A stretch of DNA of 64,000 bases from Dendrophyllia cribrosa (lineage: Eukaryota > Cnidaria > Anthozoa > Scleractinia > Dendrophylliidae), in the NCBI GenBank assembly GCA_024195265.1, contig JAJLRJ010000011.1:19340927-19404926 (forward strand), written 5' to 3'. The notes below the pieces were generated by a model, which had not been told where the DNA came from, searched no databases, and saw only the letters and a program-made list of their open reading frames with translations. The stretch's first letter is position 1, and every line of letters begins with the position of its first letter. Positions 8,201-22,100 of this stretch are shown piece by piece. The translations under genes were made by a program, and so were the position numbers.

Positions 8201-10985
8201 AAAGCCTTTTCTGTGCTTCGATATTCTGAAGGAAATAAAAAAAGCTGTTATCAAAAACAATTGAGAATAAAAAGGGCTGTTGGTTATGCAAATATCAAGA
8301 AAGCTGTTAAGTTCTCAAGTTCATGAATGACAAGTGTGCAAAAGCAATACAATAATCAAATCAAGATTGAGGCTTCTACTTCTAATCACTGAACTTTCCT
8401 TAGGAGCAGTCATAAATTTAACATTGGGGAAAAAATCTTTAAAATTATGCTTCTGCACTGAAATTTTTTGTAGTTTTATGGGAGCCATCAAAAGTATCAT
8501 GTATCCATTGCGTCACAACGGTATATTCACCACTGCATGAAGAAATTTAGATATTCAGTAAGATCCTGACCCAGGGATCATGCCTCCAAACAATATACAC
8601 TAAAACAATGCACACCATGACCATTAAAGACCCGCTGAAGACCTGCACAGGAGCATGGAAATTAAATTCTGACCACATAATAATTATTATTATACTGAAG
8701 TATTTTACTCATCTGTACTCACTGTTATCCTAATTGGGTTAAAAAGAGATGTTTTGAAGAGGGTCACTTCACGGCCAGAGCCTGGATAAGGAGGCACTGC
8801 TGGGTACAAGAAGTCCCTAGCATTATTGGCATAGTGGCCAATAACATATCCATCTATGAAAGAAAAAGTACACATAACGCACAAGGAAATTCTCAAACTG
8901 CTTGTCAAAATCAGGCAAAATTGGCCTGTACAAATTACAATGGTAAAATTTATATGATGTTCAATTTCAAATATTTTAGAATGTAATTAATTTTTGTGAA
9001 CTTCAAAGCTTTCTGATGACAATTTTGAGTCATCTTGGGAGATCGGTGAATGGCCTTTCATTGGTGCCTTTCAGTCAATGAATATAACTGGTCTTTAAGC
9101 AGATGACGGTGGAGGATAGGGCTAGTATAAATGAGGTAACATGTCAGAAACTTCTCCAGATTTCAGATCTATCAAGGTCCCAGGTAAGTATTAAGTATAT
9201 GGAAAGGAGAATAAACATTTTGAACATGTATCTGACAGAGTCAATAATAAAATTGTAGCCAAGTCACCCTTTGGCCACTCTTTGGGTAGCCCTAAGTTCT
9301 TATAATAATAATTATTAATTACATGTAGCTCAAGTTGAATTGGGTAGCCTCTTTTTGTCTAGCTTTGAAACACATGCTTCTCAGCCACCAACCAAGATGT
9401 CCCTCCAGGTGGGCCTATCGTGCCTTCGATCCTACTGTGATCACGAAAAGCCCAAATTGCAAAGGTCATCCATGTTGGAGGCTATACTCTGTGTTGGTAT
9501 TTAAATTAAAGTTAGAAAGAAATATTATTGAAGGAAGGAAACAAAACGACTGCTTAAAAATGTTTACAAATCCCTATTATGAAGCAACCCGACAATTTCA
9601 CAGCCCAATTAATGTACGTAAACTATGCGTAAAAAATTCATTACCACAAGAACAATGAAATACATTACACTAATACTTCTAAACCATCCAAAAACCAAAA
9701 CAATCACTTCTTCTTCAAAACAATCACATCTTCTTGTAAACCACGTCTGACAACTGGAGGACAAATTTTAGTCCCTGTCAAAATTATCCAGCAAAACTGA
9801 ACAGAAAACGGATCAAGTAGAAGTTTGCATGCGATCTCGTAAAATTTCTTTTTTTGGACAATGTCGTAGAGTTTTTGTGTGAGCTCAATCAAGAACAATA
9901 AAACGAATTTTGTGGTTGCTGTTGAGACAATAAGTAATTTAAGTTTGCAGCGGAATTATTCGATTCGACGTTAAAAAACTTAGTAACTGCAGGCAGGAGA
10001 CAAGAATATACTCACCAAAGCGATCAATTCCTGTACTCCTCCGACGGTGAGCGTGAACAAAAATTCCGATGAATTCTTATTGGACTGCATGCTCAATGAA
10101 TGCATGCAACGAACGAGCTGAGGCTAATTTATTGGCCAAAAGAGTATAAACACTTGAATAATAACAATTTTGAATGCTGCAGGTACAGTAATAATGTAAA
10201 CATTCTTTTCTTACTTCCCTTGAAAGCAAATTAACAGGACAGCTGAGAGAGAACTGAATTCTTACGGTAATGAAGCTAAAACATCCTTGGACATATATAA
10301 AAGCGAATAATTGTATCCTTACCGGAGATATAGTCATCATGTTGCCTTAACTCCACCAAAACGTCTTCACCTATGATTCCAAATAAACGTAGTCAATCAG
10401 TTTTTTATTGTCAGCGCGCAAGGCACATGTACACTAACAAATATGGCGGAATGCTTCGATCAAATTACACTACACAACATGGATGTCAAATATAACCAAC
10501 CTTTGAGATGAACGGTGACATAAGCAGGATCTTGGCAGCTCTTAAAAACCTTTAAAATATAAACAAGGATAACCTTCGTTGAAAAACTGACAACTGCATA
10601 CAAAATAGAATCACCTATATTCGGTCATATTCCGCTTACCCGTTCGAAACGCAAGCGTTCGTGGAAGAACAATGGAAAAGTCGGAGCTACAGACTTTGTG
10701 TTCACTTCTAAACCCATGCAATTTACTTTGAGATAAACATAGCCATAGTCTCGCAGAAAAGTGCCAGGGCATGTCACCTAGAAGACAAACGATAGTAGAA
10801 AATATAAAAATTACTAATTGTCAGGTCAACCACAAAGTTCGATCGAAGCATTGCAATCTCTGGCATACGTCTGGCGTCGTTAGCAACGAGTAAAGATCTC
10901 GTTGAAATTACTTTTAAAAATCGCCATGAATTCTTACTGTGTGAATATCCAGTTCCACTATGACTTTCATAGCTTTGCGAGGCAT
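5229..10985 (-). CDS. SPATA6: SPATA6 homologue (spermatogenesis-associated protein 6), central exons not resolved
   Basis: Minus-strand exons read in consistent phase: 10938-10985 (start MPRKAMKV), 10640-10777 (VTCPGTFLRDYGYVYLKV), 10501-10549 (FKSCQDPAYV), 10323-10370, 10016-10075, 8723-8853 (NARDFLYP) and 7774-7851 (LEFSTKTTIKEI). All have AG/GT borders. The order and the motifs TCPG, TFPL(F)F, CQDPA, NARDFLYP and STKTTI match the N-terminal domain of SPATA6, a protein of the sperm head-tail connection in vertebrates. A further exon, 5229-5441, is Ser/Arg-rich, contains KPFLVRHKE and ends at TAG 5229-5231; it suits the SPATA6 C-terminal region. Exons between 7774 and 5441 were not found. 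A GTGAGT overlaps that last stop, so the true end could lie further left, beyond or inside the viral-type element. Confidence 0.85.
5442..7773. other. SPATA6 intronic stretch; missing central exons presumably here
   Basis: AT-rich sequence without a clear exon. Around 5740-5850 is a more GC-rich patch (GGAGGTCTGGGGGCCGAGG) that looks like an interspersed repeat. Runs of AATAATTATTA occur near 7020-7070 and 7500-7530. I could not identify the central SPATA6 exons. Confidence 0.4.
7852..10015. other. SPATA6 introns either side of exon 6
   Basis: Apart from the exon at 8723-8853, no gene, repeat family or inverted repeat stands out. The ORFs at 8057-8540 and 9335-9658 on the plus strand have no recognisable motif and lie in introns. 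Confidence 0.4.
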
Positions 10986-11136
10986 GATCTTGCCAGGGAA
11001 TTCGAAAATTTCTACGAGATAAAACTACAGTAAGTGCACACACAACGAGGAAAGATATACCAGGCCCGGCCGATCGAAACACACACGATTATTCCGCGTC
11101 ACCGCGGGTAGACGCGCAATTTAGTAAACAGAGGCT

Positions 11137-11217
11137 AGCCAATCACAGTAAAGAAGTCATTAAATAAATAAAATTAGAGTCTAATGGCCAAATAACAATC
11201 CCCGATTTGTGACGTCA
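11137..11217. promoter_or_regulatory. CCAAT box and CRE-like site upstream of SPATA6
   Basis: AGCCAATCAC (near 11138) and a perfect CRE-type palindrome TGACGTCA (11210-11217) lie 150-230 bp upstream of the SPATA6 start codon, in a CpG-richer patch (ACCGCGGGTAGACGCGC near 11101). CRE sites are common in promoters of sperm-expressed genes, which would suit SPATA6; actual use is inference. Confidence 0.4.
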
Positions 11218-11349
11218 AAATGAATTAGGACGAACATTGCTACAGAATGCAGCCGATTGCCGAGGTTATCTTTTTCATTTTCCTCTCGTTGCCTGGGTCT
11301 CTCTTCTTCCCCTGGTCTAAGAGATCGGTGGCACTCAGTACTCGATCCT

Positions 11350-11495
11350 CCAAACCCTCCTCTCCCTATAACGTCCACCTCTCTACAACGGCCATGTTTT
11401 CTTGTTCCGACTTCTTATTCATTCGATTTGAATCCTCTAAGTAAAAAAACTCCCCTATAACGGTCACATCTCTACAACGGCCGGAAAATTCTGCC
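11350..11495. repeat. Imperfect tandem repeat, CCTATAACG / CTCTACAACGGCC motif
   Basis: The pair of motifs CCCTATAACG-CCACCTCTCTACAACGGCC occurs at about 11363 and again, with changes, at about 11451, separated by about 55 bp of unrelated sequence. Probably a remnant of a dispersed repeat; two ORFs across it are not regarded as genes. Confidence 0.4.
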
Positions 11496-11832
11496 CGAAT
11501 TCGGCCCTTACCTGATTACCCTAGGTTTCACCCATTCAGAATAACTTACAAATACCCACTGGCTGCTCGCCGGCGGCGGTACCGGTGTATGCAGAGCTTA
11601 TTTTCTATTTTTTTTCTAAATTTCACAGATCCCCTTCCCCCTCTTATTTCTCCTTGAAACACTCCGTTACAAAAAGCACAAAACACCACGTTTTCTGTTA
11701 TTCAAAATATTACATTGGATATTAAAACTTTGATGTGCAATATCGCCTGCATATTTGTTCTCGTTATTTGTGTAAAAATATACTGCAACCTCTTGAAAAC
11801 TGGTGACGAAAAATAGTTTTCCTGTGCGGAAA

Positions 11833-12265
11833 TAGGCCTTTCCCGATTGTGTTGAGCACCTTTTGAGCACTTTTTTTTAGTTTGGAGCACATTTTGAGCG
11901 CCCTTGAGCACTTTTTTGCACTTTGGGCGACGTGGACTTATCCTTATTGAGCGTGAGAACAGAAGAAAGAGTCTTCAAATTTTATTGTGCACGTGATAAA
12001 GCATTGCCTTCGTCGGTTCAATGTGAAGTAACTTGAAAAATATTATTGTTCTATATTCTATCAACCTTTCGTAACAACCTGTCAAATAACACTACGCAAA
12101 ATAGCTTGTAAGGTTAATTACTTCAGTAAAAATTGACATATTTACGAAAAGCTTAGAGGTAACTGTTCACAATTTTTCGCACTTTTTGAGCACTTTAAGT
12201 TCAGTTTAGCCATTTTTGCCAGCACTTTTCTAATGATTTTACTCGGTGCAATCGGGAAAGGCCTA
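11833..12265. mobile_element. 433-bp MITE with 9-bp TSD (Mutator-like)
   Basis: Ends are TAGGCCTTTCCCGATTG and its exact complement CAATCGGGAAAGGCCTA. The 9-bp GTGCGGAAA lies immediately outside both ends (11824-11832 and 12266-12274), a perfect target duplication of the length made by Mutator-like elements. The inside has several GAGCACTTTT motifs in both orientations and no coding capacity. Confidence 0.85.
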
Positions 12266-13149
12266 GTGCGGAAAAAATCATTTAAAAGTGCCTTCTCGAC
12301 CGGCACCCTCTTAATCGGCATTTTTAGAAAAAAATCTAAATAAAGTTTGTTCTTTTTATATAAAAAATTAAAAAAAGGTATGATTCGTCCACGATATTGC
12401 ATGGAAAACCAGTACTTGTAAATGAAATGTTAATTTAATTTTGTTACATTCAGTTATTATATTGACTCGCATACCATTTTAAAGGAATATGGGTTAATCC
12501 ACCCACGTATAAGCATGTCCAGAAGAAAAAAATGCTAAAAATTGTTAGAAGCACTTAGTGAAATGACGGCATCAAAACCGACATTTTCTATTTTCGTTTC
12601 AAGACGTGATATAAATTCTAGATGCATATTTTATAGACTTTGCCTTTTATTTTGTCTGTTCTAGAAAAGTTGCGCTAAAAACCAAGTAGACCGGAACTAT
12701 TTTGCATGTTTTCGATCAGCGTTTTATGACAATTATTGTGGACTGCCATTCAACTCTCTCAGCTCCCCAGGACGTCCTCTGCGTGGTCGTGACGTCACAG
12801 CGCTAAAATATACAACACGCAAAAATGGCGACTGGCAAGTGTGTAGTTGCAGAAGTTTTAGCATTTGGGAGACTTCACGGAGACACCAGTCATTGAAAAA
12901 GATAATTCAAAGGATGCTTAAGGTTTCGAACACACCAGAAGAAAACGTTTCGTTCTCAAAGATGTAACACTCGTCGAGAGAATTTCATTCTTGTGCGAGA
13001 CTACGCGAGTTTTCAATACAGTTTTTGACCGAAGTGCTTCACAACACGCCAGTTTACAAGGATTGCTAGGGAATGTTTTCTATCCATAGGTAAAGGAAAG
13101 GACGTTAATCAAAAGAAACGGTGGTAATTATATTCTCAAGTGCGGAAAA
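12266..13149. other. Intergenic, upstream of the USP gene
   Basis: AT-rich up to about 12750, then a CpG-richer promoter zone. No gene seen. Confidence 0.4.
12790..12834 (+). promoter_or_regulatory. CRE-like site and YY1-like motif in the putative USP promoter
   Basis: A perfect TGACGTCA palindrome at 12790-12797 and a CAAAAATGGCGAC motif near 12820-12833, the type bound by YY1 in animal promoters, lie about 320-360 bp before the USP start codon. Seen directly; regulatory use is inferred. Confidence 0.4.
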
Positions 13150-16100
13150 ATGGACAAAATGGACCGGCAAGAGAGGTTGGAGCGAACAGCTTCCATGGCT
13201 TGCAACAAAGGTTTGATCAACAACCCCGGTGAAAATAATTGTTTTCTCAACTCTGCAGTGCAGGTAAGCAAAACACTTTGCTTGTAGGATGAATTTTAGG
13301 TAGCTTGTTGATATTTTGGTGAAAAATTGAGGACGTTTTAACTCTCAAATGTAAGTTTATTCTAAAGCGACGAATCTTTAATTAAGTCTCAATCTGTTGT
13401 CTTTTATTCTCCGATAAAACAATACCAGAGAAATAGAATAACATTTAGTGTTATTTCTGTCGCATTAGAAACGTGTTGAAATAGCCGAAGTGAGCACTAA
13501 ATGTTCTCGCAGTAGGACATAATATCTCTGAAACCAATGGCCGCTTGTTTTTCCAAATTAGAAGTTCTAAATTTGTCGCATTTTTTATAGATTTCGTGCC
13601 ATAGTTTATGTTCCTATTTCGCGTATTGATTTAGCGGTCATACGAGTGGTTTCTCATTCGTTCATTTTGCTCGAGTGATATCTTTTGATTGTGAATCATG
13701 ATTTCGTTAAATTCTGACAACGTGACCGTTGCAGATTAAAGTAATTATAGAGCAACATCGATCACATTTTGAGCGAGTTCGTGTGGGCATCAATGTTCTC
13801 AGGAATGCTCAATTAAGATTCCCTTTTCTTTTTGCATAAAGGTTTCAGTGATGCGTAAAAATTCATTCTTTGATTCCTAAAGATTATTTGTGTCGAAAGA
13901 CAATCGAATAATATGCTCTCAAGGCTTAAACCCGTGCAAAACCCGTGCAAAACCCGTGGTGTCGGCATGACCTATTTATTGCAAGAAATCTGTAGTAGAA
14001 AAAGCTACAATCTCGCAGAACAGCACTGTTAACCTTCCTCGAATTAATGTTATTGTTTGTGGTCAGACATTTTTTCAGCAGACTTCAGCTAAGTACCATA
14101 TCCGTTTGGCGAGAATTTCTCTTAACACGTCACAGCTAATGAACAAATAAGGGAAAAACCTAAACGATTTTCAACTTTTTGTCATTAGATACTTCCTAAT
14201 TTGACACTCCTTTGGTGTGTGTTGTAATTGTGTAGTTATTTATAAGGTCATGTTTGTAGCTCATTAAAGACTCTTTACATTTGGAAATTATTATAAACGA
14301 TAATGACATATATTAAAGGAATCTCATTACTCCTGTAGGTTTTATTATAATTTGTGATTTCAAAGCCACTTAAAATTAATCCCTTACTAAGTTAGTATTA
14401 GAAAGAGGATGCTTTTGAGATGCTTGTATTAGGGCACACAGCCAATATATAAATTTATACAATGCATATGTAAGAAATTGCATCTTGTGTGGTAATTTTT
14501 TTATTGAAATTAATTTAAGGAGTCTTTTTTGTTAAACGAGTGTTATAAAAGTATTTTTTGACTATAAAAATTACAATATTATATTAATTAGTCTTTCTTT
14601 AAAATCCTGTGTGGTAAGGCACCAGATTTATAACCTAATTTTAAAAAAATATAGAGTTTTCTCTGGCTGAGACTTAGCTGACAGTATGGACGAAGTCTTT
14701 AATATGCGGTTCACGGATGCTTTGTGAATTTTTATGGATTCGATCCTTACTCAAAGTGCAACCTTGCACAAAAACATTTTTCATTTGAACGCTTTTATTC
14801 AATGTTTGATGCATCTTGACAAATCTGGCAGCACGTGGCGCCATGGTTATCGCCAGCAGTTTGCGATGAGGAAGCTGTAAACTAAGGCTGCTGTTTCCAT
14901 TTATTTTAGCCATCGCCTGTTGGTTTGCCATGATATCAGAAAAGAACATTTTCTTACCACTTGTAATGTTTTTTTTTTTAATTTTGTTTACTTATCAATT
15001 CTTTGAATACTAGATGTGAAACACCAAAAAGCTTAGAGCGACTTTTCATGAATGAAGGTTATTCCTAATTTGAAGCCTTGATTGGCACGTGGTTGCAGTC
15101 TATTGCACCAGAGACATTCGGAAAATGCTTTAGTTTTTTTTGTTCTTCAACACTATCCTTAGGAAAGGAAAAAAAATTACTTGCTTTTCCATGGAGTGCA
15201 TTTGTTACATTCTAAGGCATTGTGAAACTGTAAGACCGGCTTAAACCGTACGCTGAGCCAAGGACATTCTGAAAACTGCCAAAGGCATAAAATCTCAAAG
15301 CCATGCAAACTTGCAATTTGCGAACAATGGGTAGGTTTTGCCAAATTTCACCACAATAAATCCACAATTTAAAACATTTCTTTCCGAGGAAAGAGATACT
15401 GTCTCAGAAGAATCTCATTTTCGCTAAGCTCGTCAAGTTTGGGCTCACAACAACATGGCCACCGCCATCACTTTGGATTTAAGGCATGTCTTAGCAAGTT
15501 AGGAGGTCAATGTTGACCTTCTAAGTTTAGGAGAAAAAATTAAGACATATCTTAAGTTAAGAGGTCTTTGTGAATACCAGCTATGACATGTCTAAAAAAA
15601 TTAAAAGGTCCTAAGTTTAGGAGAAAAGTTAAGACATGTCTTAAAACAGGAGGTCTTCGTGAATACCAGTTATCTCCTAAGTTACATCTTAGGAGGCTCT
15701 TAGTACTCAGGATGCCTTCATGAATACGGCCCCTGGAGATCTGTAAGCTCAAATAATAATTAAAGTTTTCTTAAAAACAACTGTATGCAGTGTTATTTTT
15801 GGATTTCTATTTAGTCAGGGTTTATTGCTTTGACCATATGATTTTTACCGTCTCAATTGCATGTGGTACAGCATGTAAAGCTAATTCAAAGAACAAAGTC
15901 ATTGTTGGAAAATAATTAAAGTGCATTTGGGAGTCCTGGAAATTAGTAGCTAGTACAGCTGTAAATAACATATATATACTTTTTTAGTTGTAGTCTACTT
16001 GTGTCCCCACATTAGTATGGGTTTTATCCCAAACAAGAAGGTTAATTTGTAAATAAATTTTCATTCATTCATTCATTCATTCTATCTGAGTCCTGGAAAA

Positions 16101-19100
16101 GTCCTGGAAATTTGTTTAAGTATTGTTCCACATAAGAACGATAGCAAACTTCATTGTTCTGCGGCATTAGCTCTTTACCACATAGAATATCTTTGATTTC
16201 AAGAATAGAGGAGGAGCTGATGGTTAAGGTGATTCCTCAGTATTGCACTGCGCATCCTGTACTGCGCATAACACACGTAATTCGCAACATCGGCAGCATT
16301 AAAACATGGCTGCTTTTTTGGCCAGAAATCTCACCAGGCATAAAAATGGGCGCTTCATAAAATCATCGGTGAAAAAAAGAACTGAAATTTTGTTTCAAGA
16401 TCTAGAGAGAAAAAGAAAATCAAACGACAGTGTAAGCGCGAAGCCATCCGTCGTTTCGTTGTCAGAGGATTTGTCAGAGGGCGAATTCCCGGTAATCGGG
16501 AGACGTATCGTTGAACTAAATTTGCTTGCAAAGGAGCTTGACAATGGATGTAATGCATGTGGAAAGCCGCTCCGTCTATCCAACTGTACAGAGGAGACGA
16601 TCTCGGGAATGGGAAGCTTTCTGTATGTCACCTGTAGGGAGGAAGAATGTGGCGAAGTAAATGTGTGCCATACAAGCAAAGCGCACCGAGTAAACGGAGG
16701 CCGCGGAAGACCAGTGTTTGACATAAATACGAAACTTGCTGCCGGTAAGTAACCATTGCTTTTGTAGGCATAGACAAATACAGTCTATTTTAAAGTCGAT
16801 AAAAGAGTTAAATATTTTTGTATTAATCTGTTCAAATGCTACTGGTAGGAATGTTACATGCCGGAATTGGGCCTACCCATGTAAACTCACTACTGACATC
16901 GATAAACCTTCCTGCTGTTGCCGAGAACACCCTGAAGGCGAGAGAAAGGGAAATTGGACCAGTCATTGAAAGAAAGGCAAAGGAATCATGTGGAAAAGCG
17001 TTGGAAGTGGAAAAGAGCCAGTGGATGGACGAAAGTTTAAACGGTGAAAAGTCTGGAAAAGGAGTGGGAATCGGAGCGTCATACGACATGGGTTGGCAGA
17101 AGCGAGGGAAAGGACACAATAGTCTGACCGGTAAACCATACTATTTTTAAATAGTATAAACAGTAAAAAGGCAGTAAACAGACAGTGGTTAATGTTTGAT
17201 GATAATTAATAGTTTATGCTTTACTAGCAGCGAGTATGTAAATAAGCTATAAATTCTCTCGAATTCGCTTGTGGCTAGTATTGAGAGTAGTTCCCAGTAG
17301 CACAGCTGTATAAAATAAACGTAAAGTTGATTTAATATGCAAGATAAATCCTTTCTGAAGAGAATGTTTTGAAAATGCAACTAAATTATTGGATTGACTG
17401 TTTTTTCTAGAGTACAACAAGGGCACAAGAAACGGTGAATTAGAGAAATTATAAAGTTGCGGACCTCCGAGGAAACACACACTTCGCTCGTTGAATTCAG
17501 CGAATTCAGGCAAAAACAGAAGTATTACTCGTAAATCATTTAGTCAGTTATTATAAAGATTCATTATAGGACCTTGTGGTTATTTGTGAGATATGTGATT
17601 GATTTTTAAAACGTGAAATGAGAGTAAATTTAACCATTTTTGCCAGGCACTTTTTACTGTATTACTGCACTCAAAGATGGAAATATATTCAAAAATCAGT
17701 GAGTGGAAACTTTTTTGTGTATGATTTACCTCCCAGGAGCTGGCACTATGATAGGGATAAAATCAGGAAAAGTTGTTGCTTATGCTACAAGGAATAAAAG
17801 GTGTGCCATTTGTGAGGCAGCATCAAGGAAAGGCCAGGCAGAAGCAAGACCGCATGATTGTAGACTGAACTGGTCTGGTTCTGCTAAGGCTATGGAGCCA
17901 GATATAGGTAATTGAGAAGCTTGTCACCATATACTACTCACAGACAGTCAATATTAAAGGAACAGTTGTGATTGGAAAAGCAACAATTAATACAATTATT
18001 TATTGCATTACATCTTCGTAACTTCACTTTATTGGTTATAATGAGGTGCAAGCAAAATAAAATAGCATAAACAGTTACTTCATGTAATTATATTGTCTGT
18101 AAAGCAACAGGATCATGTTTCTTTGTATACAGTCAGGGTATTCTTCATAATTACAGCATTACCTTAAAGCAATTAATTGATTGAGCTCAATTTACTGGCG
18201 ACAATTTTTTAATATAGTTATTGCAAATTTTTAGTCAAATGTTATTTACAATATTCTTTTTACGAATCTTGAATTTGACTTTTTATTGAAGCTGTCTTGG
18301 CGTTTCATCCTCAGTCTCACATTTAAAAGTCTAAACAGTCTTATATTTGCAGAATAATTTATTGTCCAGTGGCAGATCCAGATCCTGTTTGAACTGGGGA
18401 GGAGATTTAATAATGGGGGTGGTGGGTTAATGATAGAGACTGAAAATATTGTCTCTACAAGAAAGGAGGTTCCCAGGCCACCTTGGCCCCTCCCCTAGAC
18501 CCGCCACTGCTGTCTTAGTGTCTTCCAAAGACTCAAATTTACAATTCATATTCTATACCGTAGGTGCCAACTTAGCTCAAGAATGTGCAAATAAGTACAA
18601 TGCTGAAGTGCAAATATTAGTTGGAGATGATGATTCAGCCACAGTGAAGAAAGTCAGGGAAAGTGTTTCACACAACGTAGAGAAGTGGTCAGACATCAAT
18701 CATGCCAAAAAGTCATTTACTGGTCATTTGTATGCTCTACAATCACAGTTCAAAGGGCAGCTCAGCACAAAAGTGGTAGATTATTTTTCAAAATGCTTTG
18801 GATATGCTCTGGTGCAAAACAGAGATAACACAGAAGGTCTAAAGCAAAGTTTGAGAGCCATTGTCCCTCATGCTTTTGGTAAGCATAATCAACACTGTAG
18901 TGTCACCTGGTGTGGGTTTTTGAAAAACCCATCCAGCTACCATCATGCTTCCCTACCATATGGCAAAGATCTGAAAGGAGACAAGTTACAAGAAGAGCTG
19001 GACAAGGTGATGCAGATGTTTATCCAAAATGCTGACAAACTCTCACCTCTCGGTTCCAGCCAGGCTAATGAGGCCATAAACAACACCATCGGTAGTAAAG

Positions 19101-22100
19101 CCCCCAAGATACGTCACTATGGTTCAAGTGAAAGTAATGATTTTAGAGTTGCGTGTGCTGTCAGTCAAAAGAATCTTGGCCATAATTATGTCTCAGAGGT
19201 GAGGATCTCTGTTCTTAGAATAAATTTTTGTTATGTTGTTCCACAAAATACTCCTACTTCCCCATGAAAGTTTTTTATTTAAACCCTCACCCTTTCAAAA
19301 TTTGCATGTGAAATGTGGGAGGGTTAGTGTCTTCTGCAAATGTATATAATTTCATGTGAGAGAAAATGTGTCATAAGCATACTATCATAGACTGCAACAA
19401 AAAGCATCAGAATTCAAAATAATATATGAACATATTTTCAAGAGGAATACTGAATTTAAATGAAATGAAATGAAATTAAGTATGGAAAAAAGTATGTAAT
19501 GGGACTTCTTTGTCTAGTTAATGTTAATAATAAGAGAAAAATCATACTTTTTTTCCCTACAATTAATATAGGCTTTACAGGAAATACAACTTTCACCTGG
19601 GGTTAACAGCCAGCAGTATGGTAATAGAGTAGACAGGAAGATGGGCAGGCTAAGGGTTGTAGAAAAAACAAAAGAATTCAAAACAAAGAGAAGAGAAAGA
19701 CACAACAAAAGAAGCACAAAGGTCAGGCAGCTAGAGGTCAGAGAGGGAACTCAGTATCAAAGTGGTTTGGGGTTTACCTCCAATGATCAAGAAGTAACAG
19801 ACCAAATTCCACAACCGATCACTCCTCCGAAGAACAGACGAGCTTGCACCAGTGAAAAACAGTATAAAAAAGTAGTGTTTGATTTGGAGACAACATCTCG
19901 AGGTACTTTCACTCACAATCTTGAAAAAAGGAGTTTTGAATTATCTTCCCCAGCACTACATCCAGGTTTAGGTGAATTACAATTATGGGTCCACAGATTT
20001 AGAGAACAGCCATACTAGAAAGGGGGAAGGGAGGGGGGGGGGTACTCAGGCCATTGTTTGGGTTTTTGAAATTGTTGAATCTGGGTCTTTTGGGGGTTCA
20101 GAATTGTCAGTATTCTGGGCTATTGGACTTTTTATGGGTCTAATGTTGGCCTTAAATGGAACATTGTTGCATAAAAAACTTGGCCTGACATACACACCTT
20201 CCAGTCACCAATATAACAGAGTAACCCCACCCCTGGGTGTAACACAATATGTCGTGTAAGCACTCATGGGTGTTAAAAGTTCAATAAAAACATAAGTATT
20301 AATTAGCAAAACAATTTCCCTTTGTTTTCTCAGCTAATGATGCAGAGATTTGCCAGCTTGCTGCAATCCATGGCACAAAGCAGTTCAATGTCTATATCCT
20401 TCCACTGGGTAGAATTTCCCCAAGTGCAACAACAGTCAACAAGCTGTCAATCATTCATGGCCGTTTGTTCTATGATGGAAGTCCAGTTACTGCTGTCAAC
20501 CTTGAGATTGCAATACAACAGTTTCTAAACTGGTTGCGGAGCTTGAAAGAACCATGCCTTTTGTTGGCACATAATGCCAAGTTATTTGATGCGAAGCACT
20601 TGTTTGCAGCTCTGGTGAAGTCAAACAAAACTGTTCAGTTTTCAGAATTGGTTCTTGGCTTTTGTGACACTTTGCCAGCATTCAAGGAGGTGATTCCTGA
20701 CAGAAAGTCATACAGTCAGGAGAATTTAGCCAGGGATCTCCTTCAATCTAGTTATAATGCCCACAATGCACTCAGTGATGTGCAAATGTTACAAGAACTA
20801 AGTGAAAAATTTCTCAGTGCTCAAGTTGTGGAGAAAAACAGCTTTTCTTTCTCTTGGTTTCAAGACTACACAGAGTTCTTGAGTCAGAAAAGACGAAACC
20901 TTCACACCCTCCAACCCCTTATTGCTGCAAAAGCAATTACTGTGGGTATTGCTGAGAAAGCTGCCGCATCTGGGTTATCATCTAGTCACTTGCTCCTAGC
21001 CTTCCAAAGGGGTGGCATTGAAGGTCTCTCCAATGTCCTGAAAGAGAAATGTAACGGAAAGGCTCGTGTCACTAACAAAACTCAAACCATCAAGAAAATA
21101 TGCGACTTTTTCTTGGACCACTCTGAAGAGTGAACTGAAAATGAAATGTACACCTCTTCAAGGTAGAATTGGCCGTTTTCTTGCACCCCATACCTTTGGT
21201 TGAAGAACTTTTCCGTAGACACACAGGTTTTACAAAATGAACAAAATGTCTTGTAAATCCTCTAGAAAGCCTCCAACCCCCCCCCCCTCCCCCCCTCCCC
21301 CTCTAACAACCCCCCCTATTTTGGAGCAAGAAATTTATTAACCACACCCCTCTTTTTTTCATAACCAAATCAATAAACAACAATGTATTACCAGAACATT
21401 TCCATTATATCCAGACATGAATTCACACCAGTACTCCCCAGTTTTGATAGCAATATAGAGGGTTTGAATCCATGAGGAGTCAAGAGTTTGTCTACATTTG
21501 ATTCTTTATGGGAGTGTAGCTTGAAAAGGAATGTTGTTTTTGACCAGGGTGGAAATGTATTGTAACAAGTTATTACTTCGAATCTTGGAAAACTTGTTAA
21601 ATCTCTGATAATCAGGTTTCAAATTCCCTGTTCGAAAATTGACTTGATATCTTTCTCTCAGTGTTCTATAAGCATTTTGTACGTATAAAGGTACTTAGTT
21701 AGGGGCACTTGTGACTCAAAAATGTCAAAATCCCCATGGCGTAGAAGGTCGCCCTAGACAAATGACGGGTTTGTTACATGCAATATGCATGAAAATGAAT
21801 ATAAAAATATTGTTATGTCCAAATGTCAAAATGTCATAACAAATTCACATCCTTGGAGACACATAGCCAAGAGTAAAGTAATTTACTACCAACTGTAATA
21901 CTACTGCATATGTAGATCATCAATGAATTAGAAAATATGGAAAAAACTAAAAATACTAGCTTTTAGCTAGTGAGGACAACCAATGTAATGTTGAAAGTTG
22001 TGAACTGCCACATTACACTATGAAAGAATTTATGAGTTTACATCTTGAAAATAAATTGTCAACATTAATTTGTAACGCCCAGGGGGGATACTCGAAATTT

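Noticed and set aside
14674..14949. 91-residue minus ORF in USP intron 1
   Set aside because: No motif, no convincing splice partners; could be a chance ORF.
16355..16724. Minus-strand ORFs opposite transposase exon 1
   Set aside because: Antisense shadows of a clearly spliced sense exon.
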